Below, one piece after another: positions 14,853 to 23,329 of a DNA stretch of 53,411 nt (positions are counted from its first letter, which is position 1; the number at the start of each line of letters is the position of its first letter). The notes beneath the pieces are model-generated. The model searched no databases. It saw only the letters and a list, made by a program, of their open reading frames with translations, and had not been told where the DNA came from. This stretch comes from JAFGOG01 sp034429215 (GTDB taxonomy: Bacteria > Chloroflexota > Anaerolineae > JAAYZQ01): NCBI GenBank assembly GCA_034429215.1, contig DAOUGI010000074.1:1-53411 (forward strand). Direction: 5' to 3'. The position numbers were made by a program, and so were the translations under genes.

Positions 14853-16253
14853 ATGCCAGACGTCAAGCCTTACCAACGAGCGGTCACTCCCATCGAGCGA
14901 TTCCTCTTCCGCTCCCCTTTTTCCATCGTCACCATGGTCACCCGCATCCGGGGGACCGTCACCGAAGGCATGCTGCGCGCCGCGCTGGACAAGGTCCGCC
15001 TGCGCCACCCCAACCTCCGGGTCCGCATCGTCCCGGACGAGAACGGCGACCCGTGGCTCACCTCCGAAGGGGCCGGCGAGATCCAGGTCGAGACCGTGTC
15101 CCGCGCGTCGGACGACCATTGGATCGGGGTGGTCCGGCAGTGGGGCCAGGTCCCATTCGAGTTCGACGCCCGCCCGGCGGTCCGCTTTATCCTGGTCGGG
15201 TCGCCCGCCGCGTCGGAGCTGATCATCGTGTGCCACCACGTGCTGTGCGATGGGCTGTCGCTGGCCTATCTGGCCCGCGACCTGCTGGCCCACCTCGGCG
15301 ATCCCGGCCGGCCGGCCGAGCCGCTGCCCGACCCGGCGCCCATCGGCCTGGACAACATGCCGCCGGGCGTTGCCGCCAGCGGACTGGTCCGGTTCATGAT
15401 CAACCGGATGAACAAGAAATGGGCCGCCGAAAAGGTCCTCTTTGACCAGGAGGACTATCGGGCCGTGAACAACGCCTACTGGACCCGCTATCAGCACCAG
15501 GCGCTGCCGGTCGAGCTGAGCGAGGCCCAGACCACCGCCCTGGTCGAGCGCTGCCGGAAGGAGGGGGTGACCGCCAACTCGGCGCTGTGCGCCGCTTTCG
15601 TCGGCGCGCAGGTCGCCGTCCTGGGCGAGCCACTCCATCCGAGCGTCGGCGTCGCCGCCAGCCTGCGCGACCGCCTGCCAAGACCTGCCGGGGAGGTCAT
15701 GGGCTTTTACGCCGGGATGGTCAGGCCGAAATTCGGCTACGACGGCGGTCGCGGTTTTTGGGACAACGCCCGGCGGTTTCACCGCCAGGTTAGCCCCCTG
15801 TTTACCGACCGGAAGCTGTTCGAAGGCCTGCTCGCCTGGTGCTACCTCGACCCCACCATCCTGGAGGCGATCAACTATAAAAAGCTGGGCGGGCTCGTCC
15901 CGCCGGACTCGCCCCGTTATGACAAGCTATCCGCCTTTGGCGGGCGCGACGACACCGTCCGGTCGATCCTGAAGCGGGAAAGGATGGCCTCGCTCGACCA
16001 GATCGCCATGGGCACGGCGGTGACCAACCTGGCCCGGCTCGACTTTGCCCGCCGGTACGGCCCGCTGGAGCTGGAGCGCCTGATCATCAAGCCGGGCGCC
16101 GCCTACCCGCTGTCCACCGTCGGCCTGGTGCTGGGGGCGGTGACCTGCGCCGGCCGGCTCAGCCTGCTGGTCGAGTTCGCCGAGGAGAATATCGATCTCC
16201 CGGCGATGGGCAGGATAAGGGACAGGGCGCTGGAGCTGTTGTTGGGCGACTAG
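14853..16253 (+). CDS. condensation-domain/PapA-like acyltransferase
   Basis: The 466-residue protein has the CoA-dependent acyltransferase fold of NRPS condensation, WS/DGAT and PapA enzymes: N-terminal ALDKVRLRHPNLRVRI, the catalytic CHHVLCDGLS (HHxxxDG, residues ~129-135) and a second half with SALCAAFVGAQ and an MGFYAGMVRP strand. It is a single stand-alone domain, like PapA5-type enzymes that esterify lipid hydroxyls with acyl groups. A -10 box TATAAT (14817-14822, with TGG extension) sits 30 bases before the ATG, which follows AGAAAGGAG. Neighbouring acyltransferase and lipid-kinase genes support a lipid role, but no carrier-protein gene is nearby. Confidence 0.82.
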   Translation: MPDVKPYQRAVTPIERFLFRSPFSIVTMVTRIRGTVTEGMLRAALDKVRLRHPNLRVRIVPDENGDPWLTSEGAGEIQVETVSRASDDHWIGVVRQWGQVPFEFDARPAVRFILVGSPAASELIIVCHHVLCDGLSLAYLARDLLAHLGDPGRPAEPLPDPAPIGLDNMPPGVAASGLVRFMINRMNKKWAAEKVLFDQEDYRAVNNAYWTRYQHQALPVELSEAQTTALVERCRKEGVTANSALCAAFVGAQVAVLGEPLHPSVGVAASLRDRLPRPAGEVMGFYAGMVRPKFGYDGGRGFWDNARRFHRQVSPLFTDRKLFEGLLAWCYLDPTILEAINYKKLGGLVPPDSPRYDKLSAFGGRDDTVRSILKRERMASLDQIAMGTAVTNLARLDFARRYGPLELERLIIKPGAAYPLSTVGLVLGAVTCAGRLSLLVEFAEENIDLPAMGRIRDRALELLLGD

Positions 16254-16299
16254 ACGGCAGGGAGCATCCGCCAATGGACAAGGCTCAGTATTACAACAC

Positions 16300-16986
16300 C
16301 TAGCCCTCGCCGCCGTCGACAAAGCGGAGGTAGGTGGTGGTGATGGCGGCCGGGTCGGAGTAGGCGCCCCGGTAGGCGGGGGGCAGCAGCGCGGCCATCT
16401 GGCCCATGATCTCGTCGGCCATCTGCTGGCGCACCTCGCGGGTGACCTTGGTCCCGTTGGGCGACAGGTAGAACGACCGGCCGACGGCGATGTGGAAATC
16501 GGTGCGGCGCAGGCGGCGCAGGTTGGCCCGCAACCGCTCCCCGCCGTAAAAGACCACCGGCAGCACGGGGGCGTTGCTGCGCAGCGCCATCAGCGCCACG
16601 CCCGGGTGGCCGCGCTGGAGGCGCCCGTCGCCGCTGCGGGTGCCCTCGGGGGCCATGCACAGGATCAGGTTCTCATCGAGCGCCTTCAGGCCGGCGCGGA
16701 GCGCCGTCGTGTCGGCCTCGCCCCGCTGGAGCGGGATCGCCCCCCACAGGTCGGCCAGCCCGCCCAGCAGCGGGCTGTCCCAGGTCTCGGTCTTGGCAAA
16801 GGCGGTCATGGGGCGGGGGTGGAGGTGGGTGTACATGACCGGGACCTCGATAAAGTTGATGTGGTTGGACACCAGGATGAGGGGCCCCTGCTTGGGGACG
16901 CGGGCCAGCTCCCGGTCGTGTACCCGGCACAGGATGCGGACCAGCCGCTTGATGAGCCAGGTCACCAGCCGGTGGGTCAGGCTCAT
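16300..16986 (-). CDS. PlsC-like 1-acylglycerol-3-phosphate acyltransferase
   Basis: A 228-residue protein with the acyltransferase blocks: LILVSNHINFIEVP (block I), PLQRGEADTTALR (block II) and MAPEGTRSGDGRLQRG (block III), plus VLPVVFYGGE (block IV). Block I is normally NHxxxxD; here the Asp is Glu (H-INFI-E), which may alter activity. The enzyme should acylate a lysophosphatidic acid-like acceptor at the inner membrane. Its ATG overlaps the stop of the upstream lipid kinase gene by 4 bases, so kinase and acyltransferase are coupled and probably act on the same lipid. Confidence 0.88.
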   Translation of the reverse strand: MSLTHRLVTWLIKRLVRILCRVHDRELARVPKQGPLILVSNHINFIEVPVMYTHLHPRPMTAFAKTETWDSPLLGGLADLWGAIPLQRGEADTTALRAGLKALDENLILCMAPEGTRSGDGRLQRGHPGVALMALRSNAPVLPVVFYGGERLRANLRRLRRTDFHIAVGRSFYLSPNGTKVTREVRQQMADEIMGQMAALLPPAYRGAYSDPAAITTTYLRFVDGGEG

Positions 16987-17924
16987 GCGGCCTCCTGCCC
17001 GGCGGCGATCGCTTCGAGCCGGCCCGGCAGCAGCTCCAGCTCCAGCCGCTGCCCGTCAACGCACAGCGTCTCGCCGTCGGCGTGGGCCGGCAGCGTCCCC
17101 TTGATCGCCGTGATCACAACCCGGCGGGCCCGCTCGGTGCGGATCGGCTCCTGGGTGGCCTGGGTGCCGCGCATAAAGTGGGGCATGAGGGCCAGCACCC
17201 GGGTGCGGCTCACCTGGCGGGCGATGCACAGGTCGAGCAGCCCGTCGTCGGGTTCGGCCTGGGGAGCCATCATGAACCCGCCGCCCATCCGCCGGCCGTT
17301 CATAATCGAGATCATCAGCGCCGGTTGGGTGATCTTTTCTCCACAGGAATCACACTCGATGGTGACCAGGGGGGCGTGGTAGTAGAGGAACAGGGTTTTG
17401 AGCGCCGCCGCCAGGTACAGGGGGAACCCCGACAGGTGGGTCATCTTGGCCGCCACAAGCCCGACGACCGTGTCAAAGCCAATGCCCACCCCGTTGCCGA
17501 AATAGCGGCCGTCGGGGTAGAGGCCGCCGGCCACGCGGCCCACGTCGATCGTGCGCCGCTGCCCGCCGGCCAGCGCCCGGACGCCCGCCTCCAGGTCGGC
17601 GGGGATGCCCAGGCCAAAGGCCAGGTCGTTGCCCCGCCCCACGCACAGCACCCCCAGGGCGCTCGCGCCGGTCCCGGCCAGCTTGGCCCGCATCAGGCCG
17701 TTCAGCACCTCGTTGGCGGTGCCGTCGCCGCCGGCCGCCACCACACAGCCATAGCCCGCCGCGACCGCCTCCTCGGCCAGGTCCGCGGCGTGCCACGGGC
17801 GCTCGGTGCATACCAGGTCATAATCCAGGTGGTTCTCGTCCGACAAAGACTTGATCGTGGGGATGGCCCGCTCGCCGCCTCCGCGGTCGGCGACCGGGTT
17901 GACGATGATTTTGTATCTGGTCAT
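16983..17924 (-). CDS. diacylglycerol kinase-like lipid kinase (YegS/DagK family)
   Basis: The 313-residue protein begins TRYKIIVNPVADRGGGE and has the nucleotide-binding GGDGTANEVLNGLM motif (residues ~73-86), then FGLGIPADLEAGVRAL, GRYFGNGVGIGFDT and the C-terminal MMAPQAEPDDGLLDLCI of bacterial DAGK_cat enzymes. Such kinases phosphorylate diacylglycerol or related lipids to phosphatidic acid. It is first in a two-gene operon with the PlsC-like acyltransferase (ATGA overlap at 16983-16986), a sensible pairing because the kinase product class is the acyltransferase product class. Confidence 0.92.
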   Translation of the reverse strand: MTRYKIIVNPVADRGGGERAIPTIKSLSDENHLDYDLVCTERPWHAADLAEEAVAAGYGCVVAAGGDGTANEVLNGLMRAKLAGTGASALGVLCVGRGNDLAFGLGIPADLEAGVRALAGGQRRTIDVGRVAGGLYPDGRYFGNGVGIGFDTVVGLVAAKMTHLSGFPLYLAAALKTLFLYYHAPLVTIECDSCGEKITQPALMISIMNGRRMGGGFMMAPQAEPDDGLLDLCIARQVSRTRVLALMPHFMRGTQATQEPIRTERARRVVITAIKGTLPAHADGETLCVDGQRLELELLPGRLEAIAAGQEAA

Positions 17925-18311
17925 AAATTGGCGCCAGGCCGGCTGGTTTCCTCCCCTTTGAGAATAGGCTCACTTGGCGCACAGCCGTGCGCCCCTGCAT
18001 TTTCATTCATCGCAGCGCCCCACAGGGCAGGGAGCCCCCGCCCCTACGGCGCTATTTGCGCATTATATAGGCTTTTCGCCAGTAAAGCAAACACCGGATG
18101 TGCTCGCTAGATGCGCACAGCAGGCGCCCTCACCCCAGCCCTCTCCCAGGGGGAGAGGGGGTAGGACTCCTCCCTGCCGCGCCGGCTGCGGCAGGGCCGG
18201 GGTGAGGGCTCCCCCTCGCCCCCTCACCCCCTCCATCCCCCCCGCCGCCGGCTTGCAAAAATGTCCTACCTGCGCTATCATGGCCCCATCTTACGGAGGA
18301 GGGAGCACGCC
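17925..18311. other. gene-free region with dispersed repeats and GNAT promoter
   Basis: The region holds a GGCGCAC/GTGCGCCCC palindrome (17977-17995), a long R1 repeat cluster (18127-18225, including nested CTCTCCC/GGGAGAG and GCCG/CGGC arms), and a promoter for the GNAT gene: TTGCAA (18253-18258), 17 bases, TATCAT (18276-18281). No coding sequence recognised. Confidence 0.7.
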
Positions 18312-18863
18312 ATGATCTACGGAGATGGGGTCCGCCTGCGGGCCATCGAGCGCGAGGACATCCCGACCTTTGTCCGCTGGTTCAACGACCCCGAGGTCCG
18401 CGAGGGCCTCCTCATGTACCGCCCCATGAGCACCGCCGAGGAGGAGCGCTGGTTCGAGGGCCTGGCCGGCCGCAAGGACGATTTCGCCTTCGCCCTCGAG
18501 GCGCTCATCGACGACCGCTGGGTCCACATCGGCAACATCGGGCTGCACAATGTGGACTGGAAGAACAGCGCCTGCATCTTTGGCATCGCCATGGGCGAAA
18601 AGCAGTACTGGAGCCAGGGTTACGGCACCAAGGCAACCAGGACCATCCTCCGCTACGCCTTTCACGAGCTGAACCTGCACCGCGTCGAGCTGGAGGTATT
18701 TGCCGACAACAAGCGGGCCATCCGCTGCTACGAAAAGGCCGGCTTTCGCCACGAGGGCGCCCGCCGCCAGGCCCGCTTTCACAACGGCCAATACCACGAC
18801 GCCCTGCGCATGGGCATCCTGCGCGACGAGTTCGATCAGGCCGCGGATCCACCCGCAGCCTGA
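18312..18863 (+). CDS. GNAT-family N-acetyltransferase (RimJ/RimL type)
   Basis: A 183-residue acetyltransferase starting at ATG 18312 after CGGAGGAGGG. It opens GDGVRLRAIEREDIPTFVRWFNDPEVREGL, the classic RimJ/RimL start, has the acetyl-CoA pyrophosphate loop region EKQYWSQGYGTKATRTIL (Q/R-x-x-G-x-G/A) and the C-terminal NLHRVELEVFADNKRAIRCYEKAGFRHEG. Such enzymes acetylate amino groups of proteins, amino sugars or antibiotics; the substrate is not predictable. It is followed by a nitroreductase gene in the same direction, with a dispersed CCTTTGTGTCCTTCGTGGTTA repeat between them. Confidence 0.93.
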   Translation: MIYGDGVRLRAIEREDIPTFVRWFNDPEVREGLLMYRPMSTAEEERWFEGLAGRKDDFAFALEALIDDRWVHIGNIGLHNVDWKNSACIFGIAMGEKQYWSQGYGTKATRTILRYAFHELNLHRVELEVFADNKRAIRCYEKAGFRHEGARRQARFHNGQYHDALRMGILRDEFDQAADPPAA

Positions 18864-18866
18864 TCC

Positions 18867-18896
18867 TTCGTGCCCTTTGTGTCCTTCGTGGTTAGA
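18867..18896 (+). repeat. CCTTTGTGTCCTTCGTGGTTA dispersed repeat
   Basis: A short direct-repeat-like sequence (CTTCGTG, CTTTGTG, CTTCGTG). A second copy lies at 30708-30733, touching the stop codon of the histidine kinase gene. Confidence 0.65.
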
Positions 18897-18919
18897 CCAT
18901 TCTCAAAGGAGATGAACCC

Positions 18920-19675
18920 ATGCCCACCAATCCGGTCATCGAGACGATGCTCAACCGCAAGTCGCTCCGCAAATACAAGGAGGACCAGCCGGCCGACGAC
19001 GTGCTCGCCGCCGTGGTCCGCGCCGGGCAGCAGGCGCCCTTTGCCATGCAGTTGTGCAGCCTGCTCCTGTCGCGCAACCGCAAAAAGAACCCGTTCCACG
19101 CGCCGCTGCTGTTCACGGTGTGCGTCGACTCGCACCGCCACGAGCTGGTCATGGCCAGGCGGGGCTGGAAGATCGTTATGAACGATCTGTCGCTGCTCCT
19201 GTTCGGGATCCAGGACGCGGCGCTGATGGCCGAGAACATGGTCATCGCCGCCGAGAGCCTGGGCATGGGCTCCTGCTTCCTGGGCGGATGGCCCTACCAC
19301 GCCGAGCAGATCATCAAGCAGTACAAGCTGCCGCCGCGGGTCTTTCCCCTGGTCGGGCTGACGATGGGCTACCCGGCCGAGGACCGGCCGCCCCGGCCGC
19401 GCTATCCGCTCGAGTTTACGCTGTTCGAGGACCGCTACCCGGAGCTGGGCGACGAGGCGGTCGAGCGGGCCATGGCCGAGATGGACCAGGGCTACCTGGC
19501 CCAGGACTATTACCGCAAGCAAAAGGCGATGATCCCGCTGGAGGGGGAGCGCGAAGAGACCTACACCTACGACACCTATAGCTGGACCGAGCACATCTCG
19601 CGCAAGACGGGCCAGTGGCTGGCGTCGCCCCAGGAGCTGCTCGAGCCGATGGCCAGGTGTGGGTTTCATTTTTAA
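18920..19675 (+). CDS. nitroreductase-family flavoprotein
   Basis: The 251-residue protein starts VIETMLNRKSLRKYKEDQPADDVLAAVVRAGQQAPFAMQ, the FMN-binding N-terminus of the nitroreductase fold, with AENMVIAAESLGMGSCFLGG in the middle (dimer interface and FMN pocket) and VGLTMGYPAEDRPPRPR as in NfsA/FRP-type enzymes. It should be a homodimeric FMN-dependent NAD(P)H oxidoreductase. The C-terminal ~70 residues (YYRKQKAMIPL ... YDTYSWTEHISRKTG) resemble the C-terminal extension of NfsA-like proteins. ATG 18920 follows AAAGGAG. The natural substrate is unknown. Confidence 0.9.
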   Translation: MPTNPVIETMLNRKSLRKYKEDQPADDVLAAVVRAGQQAPFAMQLCSLLLSRNRKKNPFHAPLLFTVCVDSHRHELVMARRGWKIVMNDLSLLLFGIQDAALMAENMVIAAESLGMGSCFLGGWPYHAEQIIKQYKLPPRVFPLVGLTMGYPAEDRPPRPRYPLEFTLFEDRYPELGDEAVERAMAEMDQGYLAQDYYRKQKAMIPLEGEREETYTYDTYSWTEHISRKTGQWLASPQELLEPMARCGFHF

Positions 19676-19682
19676 TTGGAAA

Positions 19683-19718
19683 AGACCTGACAGGTTTTCC
19701 GAAACCTGTCAGGTCTTG
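19683..19718. repeat. R2 palindrome, copy 2, between convergent genes
   Basis: 16-bp arms AAGACCTGACAGGTTT (19683-19698) and complement (19703-19718) around TCCG. It sits between the nitroreductase and FHA genes and could serve as a two-way terminator. Next to it, 19723-19757 is an AT-rich run of AATCCAAAATC-like units. Confidence 0.8.
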
Positions 19719-19759
19719 CCCTACAATCCAAAATCGAAAATCAAAAATCCAAAATCCGG

Positions 19760-21658
19760 CTATGGATAGGTGATAGTGATACTCCCGTTCACATCGGGCG
19801 GGCTAAAGGCGGCCAGCGACACCCTCCACAGGTCGCCTCCCCCCAGGTTGCCGGGGGTGACGTTGTAGCTGACCGTCAGCGGGCTGCCGCCGTCCTGGCG
19901 GGCGTAATAGCCCACCTGGGCGGGGCCGTTGATCAGCGCGGCCATCGTTCCCGGCGTGCCGCTCCAGTTCGCCGTGCCGCTGACCGCCCCGGCGCTGTGC
20001 AGCACGATCAGGCTGACCGCCGAGCCATAGTTGGGCGACACCCCAAAGGTGATCCCCGGCGCCGAGGCGCCCGAGCCGCTGGGATAGGTGAGGTAGATGG
20101 TGCCCATCGCCTCGCCGGTGCCAAAGCTGGCCACCGCCACCCGCCAGGTGTTGCCGGCGGCGAAATCGGCGGCGGTCACGTTATAGACCACCTCCAGCCC
20201 GCTGCCGCCGTCCTCGCGGGCGTAGGCGCCCTCTTGCCCCGGCCCGTTGATGATCAGCGCCAGCTCACCCTGCGTCCCGGTCCACTCGGCATAGGCCCGG
20301 ATCTGGCCCGGCCCGGTCAGCTTGAGATAAAAGTAGACCCGCCGCTCGGCCAGCCTGAGCGGGTGGGTCCAGCTCTGCCCGCCGGCCGCCACGGTGACCG
20401 TTACTTCGCGGGTCACCTCGCCGCCCGGGTAGACCACCCGCAGCCGGTAGACGGTGGTCGCCCCCGGGGCCACCACGTGCGAGCCGTCCGGCCCGGTGAC
20501 CGGGTTGCCGTCGAGATAGATCGCGCTGACGTTGAGGACGTGCCAGCGCAGCGTCGAGGTCATGCCGGGCAGGATCGAAGCAGGATCGGCCCAGAACTCA
20601 ATGACCGGCCCGACCGTCGGCGTGGCGGTGGGCGTCTGCGTCGGCGTCGCGGTGTGGGTCGGCGTGTTGGTGGTGGTCGGCGTGGGGGTAGCGGTCGGCG
20701 TGTTGGTGGCCGTCGGCGTGTCGGTAGGCGACTCGGCCGTGGGCCCCTGCGTGTCGGTGGGCTGCGGCGTGTCGCTGGGCTGCGGCGTCTCGCTGGGCTG
20801 TGGCGTCTCGGCCGTCGGCTCTGGCGTGGCCTGGCCCGTGGCGGTGGGCGTCACCACCACCCCGCCCACGTTGACGCTCACCGAGCTCGTTTCGCCCGCC
20901 GCCCTGCTGGCGGTATAGGCCGTGGCCGATATGGTGTGCGCCCCGGGCTGGTCGAAGGTGAACGAGTGGCTGACGTTCAGCGACGGCGCGCCGTCGGCGT
21001 CAGGGCTGGTGGCCATCGCCACCACCAGGCCGTCGACGCTCATCTCCAGCCGGGTGATGTCCTTGGCGCCGGTGGCCGAAGCCTGGAGCACCACCTGGCC
21101 GCCGGTGGCGATCTGGGCCCCGTCGGGCGGCGACATGATCGTGACCGCGGGCGTCCCGGTCTGCCGGTTGAGCAGCAGCAGCACGGCGATGATCGCCGCC
21201 ACCGCCACGATGCCGGTCACCAGCAGCCCGGCGATCAGCTTGGTCGATATCCCCCCGCCGGCCGCCGGCGCAGCCTCGGCCGCGTAGGGGATCGCCGCCT
21301 GGCCGTACATCGTCGGCGCGGCGCCTCCGGCTGCCGCCATGCCCCCCACAGCCGCCAGGCGCACGTCAAAGATCGTGTTGCCCAGTCGGAGCTGGTCGCC
21401 GTTGCGCAGCGCCTGGGGCGCGGCGAGGCGCTGATCGTTGATAAACGTGCCGTTGGCGCTGCCAAGGTCCTGGACCACGTAGCGTCCGGCCTGGTAGGAG
21501 ATGGTGGCGTGCTGGCGTGACACCTGGGGATCGGCCAGGACGATGGCGCTGTCCGATTGCCGTCCGATGGTGATCGGCGCCTGGGTCAGAGGAAACTCCT
21601 GTCCCGTGTGGCGGACGATCAGTACCGAGCTTGGAACGGATGATGCGGTGTACTGCAT
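19760..21658 (-). CDS. FHA-domain membrane protein with PT-rich stalk and exported beta domains
   Basis: A 632-residue protein; ATG 21658 is chosen because it follows AAAGGAGGAG. Residues ~15-95 are an FHA domain (ITIGRQSDSAIVLAD, VSRQHATI, LGSANGTFINDQRL) that binds phosphothreonine peptides in the cytoplasm. A membrane segment (LIAGLLVTGIVAVAAIIAVLLLL) follows at ~145-170. Outside are an Ig-like domain, a ~85-residue Pro/Thr-rich linker (TPTATPTPTTTNTPTHTATP), a second Ig-like domain, and two C-terminal repeats sharing ...INGPxQxGxYAR-x-DGGS... The protein could pass information between Ser/Thr phosphorylation inside and the cell surface. Divergent from the methyltransferase gene. Confidence 0.85.
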   Translation of the reverse strand: MQYTASSVPSSVLIVRHTGQEFPLTQAPITIGRQSDSAIVLADPQVSRQHATISYQAGRYVVQDLGSANGTFINDQRLAAPQALRNGDQLRLGNTIFDVRLAAVGGMAAAGGAAPTMYGQAAIPYAAEAAPAAGGGISTKLIAGLLVTGIVAVAAIIAVLLLLNRQTGTPAVTIMSPPDGAQIATGGQVVLQASATGAKDITRLEMSVDGLVVAMATSPDADGAPSLNVSHSFTFDQPGAHTISATAYTASRAAGETSSVSVNVGGVVVTPTATGQATPEPTAETPQPSETPQPSDTPQPTDTQGPTAESPTDTPTATNTPTATPTPTTTNTPTHTATPTQTPTATPTVGPVIEFWADPASILPGMTSTLRWHVLNVSAIYLDGNPVTGPDGSHVVAPGATTVYRLRVVYPGGEVTREVTVTVAAGGQSWTHPLRLAERRVYFYLKLTGPGQIRAYAEWTGTQGELALIINGPGQEGAYAREDGGSGLEVVYNVTAADFAAGNTWRVAVASFGTGEAMGTIYLTYPSGSGASAPGITFGVSPNYGSAVSLIVLHSAGAVSGTANWSGTPGTMAALINGPAQVGYYARQDGGSPLTVSYNVTPGNLGGGDLWRVSLAAFSPPDVNGSITITYP

Positions 21659-21685
21659 GATCTCCTCCTTTCTCAATGCCGGCTG

Positions 21686-21736
21686 ATTATACCACAGGTC
21701 GTCCTATTCGACAAGCGCCTTATTGTCTGCTATAAT
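21686..21736. promoter_or_regulatory. back-to-back promoters of the FHA and methyltransferase genes
   Basis: Minus strand: TTGTCG (21714-21709), 17 bases, TATAAT (21691-21686) with TGTGG extension, for the FHA gene. Plus strand: TCGACA (21708-21713), 17 bases, TATAAT (21731-21736) with TGC extension, for the methyltransferase. The two -35 boxes coincide, so polymerases should compete. Confidence 0.75.
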
Positions 21737-21747
21737 GGCCGCCGACC

Positions 21748-21832
21748 CTCACCCCACCCTCTCCCAAGGGGAGAGGGCAAGTCCCCTCTCCCTCTGGGAG
21801 AGGGCCAGGGTGAGGGCTAGGGTGAGGGAAAA
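21748..21832. repeat. R1 palindromic repeat, copy 5, in methyltransferase leader
   Basis: CCCTCACCCCACC, two CTCTCCC/GGGAGAGGG hairpins and GGGTGAGGG ends. It directly abuts the methyltransferase ATG (21835) with the repeat end GGGTGAGGGAAAACC supplying the only ribosome-binding-like sequence. Confidence 0.8.
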
Positions 21833-21834
21833 CC

Positions 21835-22413
21835 ATGACCTATCGATCGTTGAGCTACGCCCTGCACAACCGGTGGGATTCGAGCCACCTGCACACCGTC
21901 AACCGGCTGCTGGCCCCGGCGCCGGGCATGCGCCTGTTGGAGGTCGGCTGCGGGCGCGGCCACCTGACCAGGCGGCTCCAGGAACAGGGCATCGACGCGG
22001 TGGGCATCGACGCCAACCCCTACGCCGTCGAGCACGGCGTGGCCCGCAACCTGCGCGCCATGCGGGGCGAGTCGCTCGACTTTGCCGACGCCAGCTTTGA
22101 CCTGCTGTGCTCCTTTCACGCCATCGAGCACATCCCGCCGATCGACCGGGCGCTGGCCGAGATGGTCCGGGTGGTCAAGCCCGGCGGCAAGCTGCTGCTG
22201 GTCTACCCCGCCGAGCCGGTGAAGGGGCTGTTCGCCATTCCCACCGCCGTTATCCTCTACCGCAACCCCTTCCGCGCCGCCGAGGTGCACTGCCACCGGC
22301 TCACCCCGGCCCGCCTCCGCCGGCTGGCCGCTCCCCTGCCGCTGGAGCACCTGGCCAGCGAGTTTCACCTGTTCCGCTCGCCCCAGTTCTTTTCGCTGTT
22401 CCGGCGGGCTTGA
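21835..22413 (+). CDS. class I SAM-dependent methyltransferase
   Basis: The 192-residue protein has the Rossmann methyltransferase motifs: motif I LLEVGCGRGHLTRRL, motif II AVGIDANPYAVE, motif IV DLLCSFHAIEHIPP and motif V MVRVVKPGGKLLLVYP. It is short, so substrate contacts probably come from the C-terminal CHRLTPARLRRLA region and a partner. Family resemblance is to Methyltransf_11/23 enzymes acting on small molecules, quinones or lipids. The GAGGG of the R1 repeat serves as the Shine-Dalgarno sequence. It is convergent with the lipoprotein gene at 22454. Confidence 0.85.
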   Translation: MTYRSLSYALHNRWDSSHLHTVNRLLAPAPGMRLLEVGCGRGHLTRRLQEQGIDAVGIDANPYAVEHGVARNLRAMRGESLDFADASFDLLCSFHAIEHIPPIDRALAEMVRVVKPGGKLLLVYPAEPVKGLFAIPTAVILYRNPFRAAEVHCHRLTPARLRRLAAPLPLEHLASEFHLFRSPQFFSLFRRA

Positions 22414-22453
22414 GTGCGTTGCGCCAAAGGCAGGTGCAACGCACCGGCATAAG

Positions 22454-22999
22454 CTACTGCTGGAGCAGCTTGAACGAGTCGAGGAACTTGAGGGTGTCCT
22501 CCGCCCGGCTCTGGTTCTCGCCGCCCACCACCAGGATCTGATACAGCTTGTCCTCGACCAGGTAGATGTAGGTGTGCAGGGTCTTGACCCCGCTGGCATC
22601 GTCCACCCGGATCTCCAGCTCTCGCCCCGGATAGGCGTCCAGCGCGATCTCTTTACGGCTCACTTCCGTGCCGCCGGTGGACGAGACCTGCCCATCGCAG
22701 GCGCCGTCCAGCATCGCGTCGGAGGCGGAAAGCTCGATGAGCGCCGCCGGCAACAGGTTGTACCCAACCATGTAGGCCACGTCTGTTGTCTCGTACGTAA
22801 ACATGTGGATGTCGATGTTCCCCAGCTCTGTCTCCTGCGACTGGGTCTCCTCGGTAGGCGTGCCGGGCGCCATGATCGAGAACCCGCCCGCCTCCGACTT
22901 GAACTCGATCCACTCAGCCTCCCCGCCGCCTCCGCATCCGGCCAACAACAGCGCCGCCAGCGCCAGCAGCAGCACGCCTACCACTATGTTCCGTTTCAT
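22454..22999 (-). CDS. lipoprotein of unknown function
   Basis: A 181-residue lipoprotein: signal NIVVGVLLLALAALLLAGC with lipobox LAGC (Cys ~21) followed by GGGGEAEW. The mature domain (FSIMAPGTPTEETQSQETELGNIDIHMF ... GRELEIRVDDASGVKTLHTYIYLVEDKLYQILVVG) resembles the PsbP/MOG1-like or DUF-type domains that start with a hydrophobic strand and a PGTP turn; the final SRAEDTLKFLDSFKLL fits that fold. It is probably anchored on the outer face of the membrane. Alone in its transcript as far as can be seen. Confidence 0.8.
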   Translation of the reverse strand: MKRNIVVGVLLLALAALLLAGCGGGGEAEWIEFKSEAGGFSIMAPGTPTEETQSQETELGNIDIHMFTYETTDVAYMVGYNLLPAALIELSASDAMLDGACDGQVSSTGGTEVSRKEIALDAYPGRELEIRVDDASGVKTLHTYIYLVEDKLYQILVVGGENQSRAEDTLKFLDSFKLLQQ

Positions 23000-23329
23000 G
23001 TGTGTGTCGATCCTTTCTGCATTCTGGGCACCCCTGCCCGCAAAGTAAGCCCATTGTGCACCACAAGCCCTATTCTGTCAAGGACAGGCTGCGGACGAAT
23101 TAGGGCCGTTCATCTGCGTACCACATGGACACCCGCGGCCAAGTGTGCTATACTGGCCGTCGACGGCCCGCCGCGTAGGGCAAGCGCCGCCCGGGCGTGG
23201 GCCGGGCGCGCGGCGGGCATCACCCGCCGGGCGGGCGGCGGGGGTATAATAGAGTCGGTCAATCGAGGGGAACCTATTGCGACAGTGGACGTCTATATTA
23301 TGGCGAACTATTCACGGAGGTGTTCTACC
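23000..23329. other. gene-free region with candidate promoters for the GerMN lipoprotein
   Basis: TGGACA (23126-23131), 17 bases, TATACT (23149-23154) with TGTGC extension is the best promoter. A second TATAAT near 23255 follows a very GC-rich stretch of CCGCCCGG and CGGGCGG arms that can fold strongly. CGGAGGTG at about 23315 is the ribosome-binding site of the next gene. No coding sequence recognised. Confidence 0.55.

Noticed and set aside
19997..21520. Long plus-strand open frame opposite the FHA gene
   Set aside because: Arg/Gly/Ala-rich shadow with no recognisable domain; the minus-strand FHA and membrane segments are clear.
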